A stretch of DNA of 41,260 bases, from the IMG/VR virus record IMGVR_UViG_3300003322_001466, positions 1-41,260 of that record; one strand, written 5' to 3'. Within the stretch, counting starts at the first letter, position 1. The number at the start of each line of letters is the position of its first letter. The notes below the pieces were generated by a model. The model did no database searches, was not told where the DNA came from, and saw nothing but the letters and a program-made list of their open reading frames with translations. Of the stretch, positions 23,572-30,164 are shown piece after piece. A program made the position numbers and the translations under genes. Source of the DNA: a virus.

Positions 23572-24179
23572 ATTCCCCCTTCTCCCCGCCCGCTGCCACG
23601 AACCGTTTTCCTTCGGTAAATGATACGGCGGGTGAGCAGAACGATGCCGACCAGTAAAATTAACATAAATCCAATAAATAGCGCGTCACCGATAAGGTGG
23701 TCCCGACGCGAAACGACGACCGTCCTACCTTCCTGCTGTTCGACTACGGTTTGCTGGTATGCCGGCCTGTCGAAAAGCCACAGGTAGAACCAGGGATTAT
23801 AGCCGTAACCGTAACTGTAGGGGAAGAACGGCGTGTATCCCCATCCTCCTCCGCTCCCGTAACCGTAACTGACGCTGTGGTAGTTGTTCACGACGACGTT
23901 TCCGTTCGAAGTACTGTGCGTGGGGACGCTTTGGCTGTAGGCGCTTCTCCCGGTGGATTTGGTGGTGGTACCGGTACCGCTCCTACCGGTCACGTTCGTG
24001 GTTCCTGAATTGGCAGAGCTTTTTCCCGTACTGCCGCCGCTGGAAGTACCGCTCCTACCGGTACCGCTTGAAGAACCCGAATAGGAAGATCTCCCGGTAG
24101 ACCCTGAAGAGTAACTCTTGGAAGGCGCCGAGTAGGAAGAGCGTCCGGTACTGCTGGAGGCTATGAGATACGTTTCCAT
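23568..24179 (-). CDS. Ser/Gly/Tyr-rich repeat protein with C-terminal membrane anchor
   Basis: A 203-residue protein of unusual build. Residues about 9-85 are low-complexity Ser/Thr/Gly with six TG(R/K)S repeats, some as TGRSSYS or TGRSAYS. Residues about 95-130 are Tyr/Gly/Trp-rich (VSYGYGSGGGWGYTPFFPYS). A hydrophobic helix near the end (ALFIGFMLILLVGIVLL) is followed by an Arg-rich tail. A tail-anchored, disordered surface-type protein is likely. The ATG is directly abutted by AAGGAG with almost no spacer. Role unknown; it could alter the host envelope. Confidence 0.6.
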   Translation of the reverse strand: METYLIASSSTGRSSYSAPSKSYSSGSTGRSSYSGSSSGTGRSGTSSGGSTGKSSANSGTTNVTGRSGTGTTTKSTGRSAYSQSVPTHSTSNGNVVVNNYHSVSYGYGSGGGWGYTPFFPYSYGYGYNPWFYLWLFDRPAYQQTVVEQQEGRTVVVSRRDHLIGDALFIGFMLILLVGIVLLTRRIIYRRKTVRGSGRGEGGI

Positions 24180-24183
24180 CTCC

Positions 24184-24330
24184 TTATCCTAAGGTAGGCT
24201 CATCGGGAAGGGAAAACTGGCTCCACTTATCGTTACCCTCGTCATAAACCCATACGCGGCCCTTGTCGTCGATCACGAAGACGAAGCTGTTGCCGGTGAA
24301 GAAGATGTCGATTACTTTGATCTTGGGCAT
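24184..24330 (-). CDS. small beta-rich protein
   Basis: 48 residues: MPKIKVIDIFFTGNSFVFVI, then DDKGRVWVYDEGNDKWSQF, resembling a single propeller blade. The SD-less start is preceded by CTAACTACCAATT. No family assigned. Confidence 0.5.
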   Translation of the reverse strand: MPKIKVIDIFFTGNSFVFVIDDKGRVWVYDEGNDKWSQFSLPDEPTLG

Positions 24331-24348
24331 AATTGGTAGTTAGGCTGG

Positions 24349-24423
24349 TTAGTTTTTCTCTTCCCTGTCCAGGTACAGGACCTTGGTGAGGGCGTATCTC
24401 AGTATGGATAGCAGGTTGGTCAT
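24349..24423 (-). CDS. possible very short gene (24 codons)
   Basis: ATG 24423 to TAA 24349, MTNLLSILRYALTKVLYLDR plus EEKN, an amphipathic helix. It fills the gap between two genes and no SD is seen. Confidence 0.3.
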   Translation of the reverse strand: MTNLLSILRYALTKVLYLDREEKN

Positions 24424-24428
24424 GGCTT

Positions 24429-24689
24429 TTATTTAGGGTTATTGGCTTTCTCCTCCCATAGGTAGTCAATCGGATTCTCTCCTTTTATCACGCGGTCCAG
24501 GGTACCGTGCATGGTCTGCCTGTACCGCTTACCAAATAGCGCCTTGTGGAAGGCCGGATTGAAGATGATGGGATAGTGGGTGTTGTAGGCGATCTTGCCA
24601 AGGATCTGGGCCACGTAATACCGGTTCACGAAACCGCCGTCACGCTTTGCCCAATCCAACAAGTCGTTCAGGCGTTCAAGGTTTCCCAT
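24429..24689 (-). CDS. unknown small basic protein
   Basis: An 86-residue protein (LERLNDLLDWAKRDGGFVNR, then QILGKIAYNTHYPIIFNP), all-helical look, basic. Its start overlaps the upstream gene by 14 nt. Not recognised. Confidence 0.6.
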   Translation of the reverse strand: MGNLERLNDLLDWAKRDGGFVNRYYVAQILGKIAYNTHYPIIFNPAFHKALFGKRYRQTMHGTLDRVIKGENPIDYLWEEKANNPK

Positions 24690-25311
24690 GGCTCCCCGCT
24701 TCTTTGCTTCCTGTCGTATAACCGGCGTAAAAGCTTTCCAAGAGATAGGCGTTAATCCCGGCCCCTTTCTTTTGGGGGGATTCGAAGAACTTGGCCTTGG
24801 CGAAGTCGATGGACTTGCCGTCTTTGGCGTAGAAGAGAATCGCCGCGTTGTTACGATTATCCGCGCTGTGGCCGGCCACTATTACCACTTCGGATTCCTT
24901 GCCCTTCTGGTCCTTTTTCTTCCCCTTGGTATGCTTCTCGGTTACCCGGGCGTTGCTTACCAGGAATACGGCCACCGGCATAAACTCTTCCATGCTCATG
25001 TTCCCGGCTATTCCCTTTCCCGCCTCGAAGAGTATTCCGTTGCGTTCCTCAGAGGAGCCGCCCAACGATTCGAATGCTACCAACGCTTTCTCACGCTTTC
25101 CGCCGGCTCCCCGGTGCCCGTGGACAGTGAGGGTGGCAAGCGGACCTTTTTTCTCTTCTGCTACCCATTTGGCCGTTTCGTTGGCCAGGTCGCGCATCAG
25201 TACGTTCAGTTCGGTATCGCTGGGAAGGTGGGGACCGGGAAACCCAACCATCCGCTCGATGCTTTCCTCCAGCTTCCGGAGGTGCTCTTCCCGTCCGAGG
25301 ACTTTGGTCAT
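24676..25311 (-). CDS. unknown protein (211 residues)
   Basis: A soluble alpha/beta protein. The N-terminus is helical (REEHLRKLEESIERMVGFPG). A possible beta core covers residues 60-160, including LATLTVHGHRGAGGKREKAL, FMPVAVFLVSNARVTEKHTK and SEVVIVAGHSADNRNNAAIL. A Lys-rich insertion (TKGKKKDQKGKE) lies between two strands. No catalytic motif that I can name. Overlaps both neighbours by a few bases. Confidence 0.65.
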   Translation of the reverse strand: MTKVLGREEHLRKLEESIERMVGFPGPHLPSDTELNVLMRDLANETAKWVAEEKKGPLATLTVHGHRGAGGKREKALVAFESLGGSSEERNGILFEAGKGIAGNMSMEEFMPVAVFLVSNARVTEKHTKGKKKDQKGKESEVVIVAGHSADNRNNAAILFYAKDGKSIDFAKAKFFESPQKKGAGINAYLLESFYAGYTTGSKEAGSHGKP

Positions 25312-25559
25312 TTGGAACCTCCTGGCACGGCCATCTTCTCCAGGGCGGTTTCGGCGGCGGACTCCGCAAGGAGCTGCATGAACTCCCGGGTATGGTCCCG
25401 CTTCGATTCCACGTAGCGGTGGGCATCGGCCCAGCTGCGGATTTCCGGCTCTTCGACCATGTCCTCAAGGACGCCGATAAGCTTTTTCAGGGCAAGGTCG
25501 TTAAAGGCAAGCATGGCGTCCTTGAGGATTTCAACGTCCCGTTCGGAAGGCTGGCTCAT
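25308..25559 (-). CDS. unknown small helical protein
   Basis: An 83-residue acidic protein, entirely helical in appearance (RDVEILKDAMLAFNDLALKK, TREFMQLLAESAAETALEKM). ATGA couplings on both sides. Not recognised. Confidence 0.6.
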   Translation of the reverse strand: MSQPSERDVEILKDAMLAFNDLALKKLIGVLEDMVEEPEIRSWADAHRYVESKRDHTREFMQLLAESAAETALEKMAVPGGSK

Positions 25560-25945
25560 GATTCCTCCCCGAGATCGGTTACGGTCCAGGTTTCGTAGGG
25601 ACGCCCGAAAACGTCTACCTTGCGCTCCTTCTGGGCCGCGTCAACGTCGGCCTCGAAATGGGCACCGCTTACCGGGCAGATCCACATCCGGGGCTGGTCG
25701 GTAGGAGACATTTCAACGGTGTGATTTGGGCATTTTGGTCTGGACATGGTAAGTGAAAGGTTATTTTCTAATAGTCGTTTGAAAGAAAAGTAGTTTCTGG
25801 CGTGAGCAGCAGACAGCAACAAGTCGAACAGTGCGGTTGAGCGGTGAACCCAGTAAAACTCAACGCCAGCCAGAAGGAGTACAAGGAAGGAAAACAATGC
25901 GGATAGCAGCATCCACTTTCTTAAGTAACGTGAACGGTCATCCAT
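25556..25945 (-). CDS. membrane protein with C-terminal zinc-binding segment
   Basis: A 129-residue protein. An N-terminal basic flank plus hydrophobic helix (MLLSALFSFLVLLLAGVEFY) is followed by a linker and a zinc-ribbon-like end with Cys/His pairs (CPNHTVEMSPTD, WICPVSGAHFEAD). The 25945 start has a good GGGAGA SD and overlaps the upstream gene by 8 nt. An internal ATG at 25747 would give the ribbon alone (63 residues) and cannot be excluded. Confidence 0.6.
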   Translation of the reverse strand: MDDRSRYLRKWMLLSALFSFLVLLLAGVEFYWVHRSTALFDLLLSAAHARNYFSFKRLLENNLSLTMSRPKCPNHTVEMSPTDQPRMWICPVSGAHFEADVDAAQKERKVDVFGRPYETWTVTDLGEES

Positions 25946-26135
25946 GCTTCTCTCCCAGGATTATGCCGAAGTTGAGGCTTCCGTCCCATTCGAATCCGAT
26001 TACTTCGTGCTTTTCCATGCACTTGCGCATAAAGTCCCTGACCTGCGGATCGATGCGGTAATAGGCGGTACCTTTGGAAGCGGCAACCGGCAGGTTGATA
26101 TCGATGGCGATGAGCGGCTTGTCTTCGGTAATCAC
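25938..26135 (-). CDS. unknown small alpha/beta protein
   Basis: A 65-residue protein (KPLIAIDINLPVAASKGTAY, FMRKCMEKHEVIGFEWDGSL). ATGA overlap with the AAA+ gene upstream, suggesting they are made together. Not recognised. Confidence 0.6.
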   Translation of the reverse strand: MITEDKPLIAIDINLPVAASKGTAYYRIDPQVRDFMRKCMEKHEVIGFEWDGSLNFGIILGEKHG

Positions 26136-27613
26136 TTCGCTCCTTTCGCCTTGCTCTTGGCCTTTTCCTCGGCCCTGCGCATGATGTCGGACGATACCGA
26201 TTGCTGCTCCACGGTAAGGTTGCCGGACCCCATGCCGAGGTCAGGTCGTCCGCCAGCCAGCCGTGGCAGCTTGGCTTGCTGCTCGTACGCGGCTTGGAAC
26301 CCGTTCAGGCTCTCAACTTCCTTCTCGATGGCGGCCTTGAAGCACGCCATGTCGATGGTGTCCATCTTCCTGAAGGCGGCTTGGCGGGCGGCGTTCAGGA
26401 CGGCGTTCTTGATGTTGCCGCCGGCGATGGGATAGGAAGCCAAGGCCTTGAAGTCCACGTCCTTGGAAAGGGGCGCCTTTTCGGGGACCAAGCGCCGCCA
26501 AATGGCTTCCCGCTGCGTTTCGTCCGGAAAGGAGAATTCGATCTTGGCGCTGACTCTCCGCTCGAAGGCTGGATCCATGCGGCCGAGGCGGTTAGTGGTG
26601 AATATTACTATCCCAGTATAGTGTTCCAGGGACGTCAGTAAAGCGTTGATCTGAGCACCCAGGATCATTCCCACTTCGTTGCGGTCGGCAATGAGGGAAT
26701 CGCACTCATCGAACATCAGCACTTGGTTCTTCTTCTGGGCCTCTTCGAAGAATGCCTTGATGGCCCGTTCCGCCCCGCCCGGTTCTGAGGATTGGATCTC
26801 GCCGGAGGAAACCATCTTGAAGGTACGGCCCAGCTCGTCGGCGATAGCCTGGCCCATGAGGGTCTTGCCGGTACCCGGTACGCCGTAGAAGAGCAGGGAA
26901 ACCGCGGTGCCCTTTTCGAATACCTCGCCGAATCCCCATTCCTCGAAGATCTTGTCGGTGTGTTCCACCTGGGAAACGGCGGCGCGGATCAGGTCCTTCT
27001 TGTCTTCCGGCATGACGACCGAATCCATGGTAAGGACTACCTTCGCCTTACTTTTCCGGTTTGGTTCGGCGAACGAGTACCATGAATCGGAATAAACGTC
27101 ACTGGTAACCGTCATGTTATGGCTGTCATAGTGAACGGTAGAACCGTCATGATCCATCACGTCCACGTCAATAAGGTTGAACTTTACCCGTACTAATAAC
27201 AGGTGGGAAGGGTAGCTAAGCGCGTAAGCACTACCAAATTGACCTGTTGGGGGATATTTTTCTGTCACTACGTCGTAAATAGTTCCCACGACTGTATAAC
27301 CGGATTCTGCGAAGAACATGGTTATTTTCTTACCTTCCCAACCAAGCAGGGGTAACTGAGTCACCTCTTTTAGCGGGCGTCTGTCCTTTTTGTCTATCTT
27401 TGGCTCGTATGATGCCTTTGCCATCGTCTTGTTGTTAGTTGTGGGAGCCGAATACGCCGTTGCGGTCGTAGTAACCGTAGGAGAATAATGAGCGGACGCG
27501 AAAGGGTTTTGACCACTCAGTGCGTTCTTTATTTTCTGAAGTGCTGCGGCATTAGCGGCGTTAATCGAATGCGTTGAAAGGGAGTTTAGGTTGTTATCTC
27601 CTAAGATAGCCAT
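26132..27613 (-). CDS. AAA+ ATPase with unusual N-terminal domain
   Basis: A 493-residue protein. The AAA+ core has Walker A GVPGTGKT (244-251), Walker B VLMFDE (298-303), sensor 1 IFTTN (Asn about 341), FERR arginine region (about 350-353) and a sensor-2-like GGNIKNAV. This is the classical FtsH/CDC48-type clade. Residues about 65-230 (beta-rich, RRPLKEVTQLPLLGWEGKKI, KVVLTMDSVVMPEDKKD) are not recognised and may be the substrate-binding part. AGGGAG lies 5 nt upstream of the ATG at 27613. A second in-frame ATG at 27424 (MAKASYEP) is preceded by AACTAACAACAAGACG, a leader seen at other genes, so two isoforms are possible. It probably remodels a protein or DNA complex early in infection. Confidence 0.85.
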   Translation of the reverse strand: MAILGDNNLNSLSTHSINAANAAALQKIKNALSGQNPFASAHYSPTVTTTATAYSAPTTNNKTMAKASYEPKIDKKDRRPLKEVTQLPLLGWEGKKITMFFAESGYTVVGTIYDVVTEKYPPTGQFGSAYALSYPSHLLLVRVKFNLIDVDVMDHDGSTVHYDSHNMTVTSDVYSDSWYSFAEPNRKSKAKVVLTMDSVVMPEDKKDLIRAAVSQVEHTDKIFEEWGFGEVFEKGTAVSLLFYGVPGTGKTLMGQAIADELGRTFKMVSSGEIQSSEPGGAERAIKAFFEEAQKKNQVLMFDECDSLIADRNEVGMILGAQINALLTSLEHYTGIVIFTTNRLGRMDPAFERRVSAKIEFSFPDETQREAIWRRLVPEKAPLSKDVDFKALASYPIAGGNIKNAVLNAARQAAFRKMDTIDMACFKAAIEKEVESLNGFQAAYEQQAKLPRLAGGRPDLGMGSGNLTVEQQSVSSDIMRRAEEKAKSKAKGAK

Positions 27614-27924
27614 TACATCTCCCTTTCTTCCAATTCGATTATTTCGTTCGCCGCTTGCTCAAGGTACCAATCGTCGTCCTTCTTGACCCCTTTAGCCTGG
27701 TCAATCAGCATGCGGTCATTCCACTTGGACCGTATTTCGCGCCTCGAAGGGCGGTCCGGTCGGCGTGATCCGCGCTCCCTTCCCTCGCCGCCGTTTGCCC
27801 TTCCTTTCATCCACTTCCTGAACTCTAGCAGGCCGGGAATGAGGTCTTTTACCAGGAACTTTACCGATTCCAGGAAAACGTAGGTTGCCGCCATGTACCA
27901 GACTGCTTCCAAGGGCGATGTCAC
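27613..27924 (-). CDS. small membrane-anchored basic protein
   Basis: A 103-residue protein with an N-terminal hydrophobic helix (AVWYMAATYVFLESVKFLV), an Arg/Gly-rich middle (RGSRRPDRPSRREIRSKWND) and an acidic helical end. GTG start at 27924, overlapping the previous stop (GTGA) with GGAAGGAGG upstream. Its own stop overlaps the ATG of the AAA+ gene (ATGTAATG). It could tether the ATPase to the membrane; that is inference from coupling. Confidence 0.6.
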   Translation of the reverse strand: MTSPLEAVWYMAATYVFLESVKFLVKDLIPGLLEFRKWMKGRANGGEGRERGSRRPDRPSRREIRSKWNDRMLIDQAKGVKKDDDWYLEQAANEIIELEEREM

Positions 27925-28073
27925 TCTTCCTCCTTCCGCCGGTTAACCAGGAACGACAGGGCCAGCACGTTGACGATCAGGACGCCCCACAGGTTTTTGG
28001 AAGCCTCCGGGTTCGCCGCGGTTCCCGCAACAAGCGCCAGCAGGTACAGGAACGGGTAATCTCGTTTTTTCAT
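27921..28073 (-). CDS. small two-helix membrane protein
   Basis: 50 residues with two hydrophobic segments (FLYLLALVAGTAANPE and LWGVLIVNVLALSFLV) and a charged C-terminus (NRRKEEE). Coupled to the next gene. The topology is holin-like, but it lies in the early operon. Confidence 0.55.
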   Translation of the reverse strand: MKKRDYPFLYLLALVAGTAANPEASKNLWGVLIVNVLALSFLVNRRKEEE

Positions 28074-28077
28074 AGGG

Positions 28078-28311
28078 TTATTTGCTACGTTCTAGCGTTC
28101 CTCTTCCCAGGGCCACCGCCTTGGGATACCACTTCTCCAACTCGCGGACGGTAGGGTTTCCTTCGCATACCTTCTCGGTTACGCGCCGCAGGGTATGCCG
28201 GCGGTCCAGCAGCTTGACCTCGGGCCGGTTGCGGATGATCTGGGCCAGTATCTTCATGGACGTGCGGAAGTCGGCCAGTTCGTCTGTTCCTGAAAGCTTG
28301 TGTATCGTCAT
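28078..28311 (-). CDS. unknown small basic protein
   Basis: A 77-residue protein (FRTSMKILAQIIRNRPEVKL, RRVTEKVCEGNPTVRELEKW), helical and basic, so possibly nucleic-acid binding. Start preceded by AAGCAAGGAAAGACG, similar to the leaders of the winged-helix gene and the internal AAA+ start. Not recognised. Confidence 0.6.
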   Translation of the reverse strand: MTIHKLSGTDELADFRTSMKILAQIIRNRPEVKLLDRRHTLRRVTEKVCEGNPTVRELEKWYPKAVALGRGTLERSK

Positions 28312-28331
28312 CGTCTTTCCTTGCTTAGGTG

Positions 28332-28532
28332 TTAGTCTTTTGAAACGTACTCATTCCCCCACGCCAGCACGTCTTCCTTGTCCAGCAGGTTGGTATTGCC
28401 CTTCTTGACGTGGTCTATCCTGTTCTCCATGATCCGCGTGCGCACCAGTTCGTCACTCTTCCCTATAAGCCTTGCCGCCTGCGGAGGCGTCAGCACCTCT
28501 TCCTCTATGATCCGCCGGATGCTTTCTCGCAT
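28332..28532 (-). CDS. excisionase/MerR-like HTH protein
   Basis: A 66-residue protein with the helix-turn-helix of excisionase-type DNA-binding proteins: VLTPPQAARLIGKSDELVRT, then RIMENRIDHVKKGNTNLLDK (wing) and EDVLAW. No integrase is present, so a regulatory role is more likely than excision. The start overlaps the end of the ERF gene region. Confidence 0.75.
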   Translation of the reverse strand: MRESIRRIIEEEVLTPPQAARLIGKSDELVRTRIMENRIDHVKKGNTNLLDKEDVLAWGNEYVSKD

Positions 28533-28533
28533 G

Positions 28534-29310
28534 TCAGGAAATGTCGGTTATGTTCTTGTAGTTTCCCTTGGTAGTAACGTTCGCCTCGATGGTGCCTTCC
28601 TGGACCTTGGGGAAGAGCTTTTCGTCGAACACGCTCATCCAACCCCGGTCGGTCTGGACCTTGAGGTACGGTTCGCCGGAGCTCGTCTTTTTCCTCTCCA
28701 CGGCGAAGACCCGCAACTGGGCGTAGCCGGGAGGAGGCAGCTGGTCCGGTTCGTCGGTCCAGTGGGCTTCCGGCTCATGGCCGTAGTCCCCGTCCGCTAT
28801 GGCCTCGGACGCTGCTTTCAAGGCCGTTCCTTGGGCTTTTTGGGGGGAAGCCGGCTGTTGGTACCTGTTAGGTGCCTGGGCGGCTTCCTGCTCGTTCTCA
28901 GGGTCGTCCCCGGTGGGAATGAGGAAGCTGCTGGTAAGGACGTACTTCACGGCGCCGGTGATCGCCTTGTAGAGGCCCTTGTCGCCGGCGTCCTGGCCCT
29001 GGCCGCAAAAGGTGCCTTCCATGGTTGAGCCGTCGTCCACGTCCACGAAGGAATAGTGGGCCGTTATGGTGGTGGTAAGCTTGTCCAACCCCTTGGCGTC
29101 CTTGCCGTAGGTAACTTCCTGGTTGGTGATTTCAAGCTGGAACAGGATGCCGTGCTCGACCAGCAAGGGCTGGATGGCCCGCTTGATGGCGTATTCGGAC
29201 GCGTATTCGTAGTGTTGGAAGTCGTTGGTCTTGTCCTTGGCGATGGTGCCGACCTTTCCCATGACGGCAGCCATCTTCCCGTAGATGCCGGGTACCTTCG
29301 GTTCGGTCAT
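28534..29310 (-). CDS. erf: ERF-family single-strand annealing protein
   Basis: A 258-residue protein of the ERF (essential recombination function) superfamily of phage annealases. The N-terminal domain is diagnostic: IYGKMAAVMGKVGTIAKDKT, then NDFQHYEYASEYAIKRAIQP and LLVEHGILFQLE. GDKGLYKAITGAVKYVLTSS follows, with the lysine/tyrosine cluster, and ends near FLIPTGDDPE. The C-terminal third is Pro/Gln-rich with a small beta end. It promotes annealing of complementary single strands, probably for genome circularisation or recombination-dependent replication. ATGA coupling with the gene upstream. Confidence 0.85.
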   Translation of the reverse strand: MTEPKVPGIYGKMAAVMGKVGTIAKDKTNDFQHYEYASEYAIKRAIQPLLVEHGILFQLEITNQEVTYGKDAKGLDKLTTTITAHYSFVDVDDGSTMEGTFCGQGQDAGDKGLYKAITGAVKYVLTSSFLIPTGDDPENEQEAAQAPNRYQQPASPQKAQGTALKAASEAIADGDYGHEPEAHWTDEPDQLPPPGYAQLRVFAVERKKTSSGEPYLKVQTDRGWMSVFDEKLFPKVQEGTIEANVTTKGNYKNITDIS

Positions 29311-29519
29311 ATCCCCTCCTCCAGCAGGCTGCGGATGGAACTTCCGTACACGGATTCCAACCGGCGGGCGAAGGCGCGGCTGCGCTCCCTACCTTCCAGC
29401 CACCGTTCGTACGCCAGGTTGGCGTCAAGCTCCATTTCGCGCTCCATCGCTTCCCACTGCTCTAAGCTCGCCGCCCCGCCCCACGCCGCCTCTATGCGCT
29501 CCGCCGTCATCGTTTCCAT
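29307..29519 (-). CDS. unknown small helical protein
   Basis: A 70-residue acidic protein (ASLEQWEAMEREMELDANLA, YERWLEGRERSRAFARRLES). No motif recognised. The leader holds CTTACCAGTAAG, a short dyad, and no SD. Directly upstream of the ERF gene and overlapping it by 4 nt. Confidence 0.6.
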   Translation of the reverse strand: METMTAERIEAAWGGAASLEQWEAMEREMELDANLAYERWLEGRERSRAFARRLESVYGSSIRSLLEEGI

Positions 29520-29557
29520 GAAAAATGCTTACTGGTAAGTTGTTATCCGTAAAAGGA

Positions 29558-29737
29558 TTAGCCGTACGACGCCGTTTCCAGGTCGTACAGGTCGCTTTGG
29601 TAGGCCGTCCTGGCTTCAAGGTCACGCTCCGTTTCCCGTTCCAGCCAGGCCTCCCAGGCCAGGGGCTCGGTACCGGTTTCCTCGCAGAACTCCAGGTAGC
29701 CTTCGTAGAACAGCTTGTAGGTTTCCTCTTCGTACAT
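29558..29737 (-). CDS. unknown small acidic protein
   Basis: A 59-residue protein (MYEEETYKLFYEGYLEFCEE onward), acidic and Tyr/Glu-rich. The start at 29737 is preferred over an in-frame GTG at 29770, which would lie at or before the predicted transcription start. Sits behind the operator-containing promoter at 29773-29801. Confidence 0.6.
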   Translation of the reverse strand: MYEEETYKLFYEGYLEFCEETGTEPLAWEAWLERETERDLEARTAYQSDLYDLETASYG

Positions 29738-29772
29738 CGCTTTTTTCGTTAGGTGCTGGCTAATATGCACTT

Positions 29773-29801
29773 ATATTAACACTGGTGTTAACCGTTGTCA
29801 A
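29773..29801 (-). promoter_or_regulatory. leftward early promoter with operator in spacer
   Basis: On the minus strand TTGACA (29801-29796), 17 bases, TAATAT (29778-29773). The spacer carries the palindrome TTAACAC-CA-GTGTTAA (29791-29776), which reaches into the -10 box, a classical repressor site position. It overlaps the 3' end of the upstream leftward gene. Confidence 0.7.
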
Positions 29802-29970
29802 GCCCTTTGCCTTTCTGTTTCTTCGCTTCGTGCATCATGCGGGAATGGGCGGCTTTCTGCTCGGGAGTACGGAGGCTCTGGGAGCGCTTTCCGCCTTTCT
29901 TTCCCAGTTCGGACATGTAGCGGGAAAGCTCGGATTTCGGGTCGTTTCCAAGGTCGGTGGTGGTGTTCAT
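29788..29970 (-). CDS. small KGG-motif basic protein, first gene of leftward operon
   Basis: A 60-residue basic protein (SRYMSELGKKGGKRSQSLRT, then PEQKAAHSRMMHEAKKQKGK). The LGxKGGxxR motif resembles small KGG-type proteins in phages and bacteria whose biochemistry is not clear to me. Its ATG (29970) lies 7 nt after the -10 box TACGAT, so the message would be leaderless, as with lambda cI from PRM. With two operators in the overlapping divergent promoters, it is a candidate autoregulator, although it has no obvious HTH. Confidence 0.6.
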   Translation of the reverse strand: MNTTTDLGNDPKSELSRYMSELGKKGGKRSQSLRTPEQKAAHSRMMHEAKKQKGKGLDNG

Positions 29971-29987
29971 GGCCTGATCGTATCACG

Positions 29988-30004
29988 TGCTAAGCCGCCT
30001 TGCA
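29988..30004. promoter_or_regulatory. operator copy 1 (leftward promoter)
   Basis: TGCTAAGCCGCCTTGCA, an imperfect copy of the perfect palindrome at 33994-34010 (14 of 17 positions identical). Lies in the leftward spacer. Confidence 0.65.
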
Positions 30005-30006
30005 AT

Positions 30007-30023
30007 TGCTAAGCCGCTTTGCT
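30007..30023. promoter_or_regulatory. operator copy 2 (rightward promoter)
   Basis: TGCTAAGCCGCTTTGCT, matching the 33994-34010 palindrome at 15 of 17 positions. Lies in the rightward spacer, 19 bp (about two helical turns) from copy 1, so the two dimers would face the same side of the DNA. Confidence 0.65.
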
Positions 30024-30028
30024 ATGCT

Positions 30029-30131
30029 CATGCCAGTCCGGACCGGATCAAAACACTTCCAATGGTCCAAGGTCCGGACCCTTTACCCCGGAGGTAACCC
30101 CGGACTCCACATTCGGGGATGGCACTGAAAA
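30029..30131 (+). promoter_or_regulatory. structured leader of rightward early unit
   Basis: About 100 bases between the rightward promoter and the first gene. It holds GTCCGGAC twice (near 30037 and 30072), CCCCG/CGGGG and GGAG/CTCC arms around 30086-30118, i.e. several mutually exclusive hairpins. No gene is seen in it. Confidence 0.35.
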
Positions 30132-30164
30132 ATGGACGAAGAAGAAAAAGAAAGGGAGAGAACG

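Larger units (their letters stand above)
29977..30028. promoter_or_regulatory. divergent overlapping promoters sharing a palindromic -35
   Basis: TTGCAA at 30000-30005 is its own reverse complement and can serve as -35 on both strands. Rightward: 17 bases, then TATGCT at 30023-30028. Leftward: 17 bases, then TACGAT at 29982-29977. Each spacer holds one copy of the TGCTAAGCCGC operator. Confidence 0.65.

Noticed and set aside
24349-24423. Confident gene call for the 24-codon frame
   Set aside because: Too short, no ribosome site and no conserved pattern; kept only as a low-confidence entry.
28332-28532. Evidence of lysogeny from an excisionase-like gene
   Set aside because: No integrase, attachment-site repeat or classical repressor is seen; small HTH proteins of this type also act as plain regulators.
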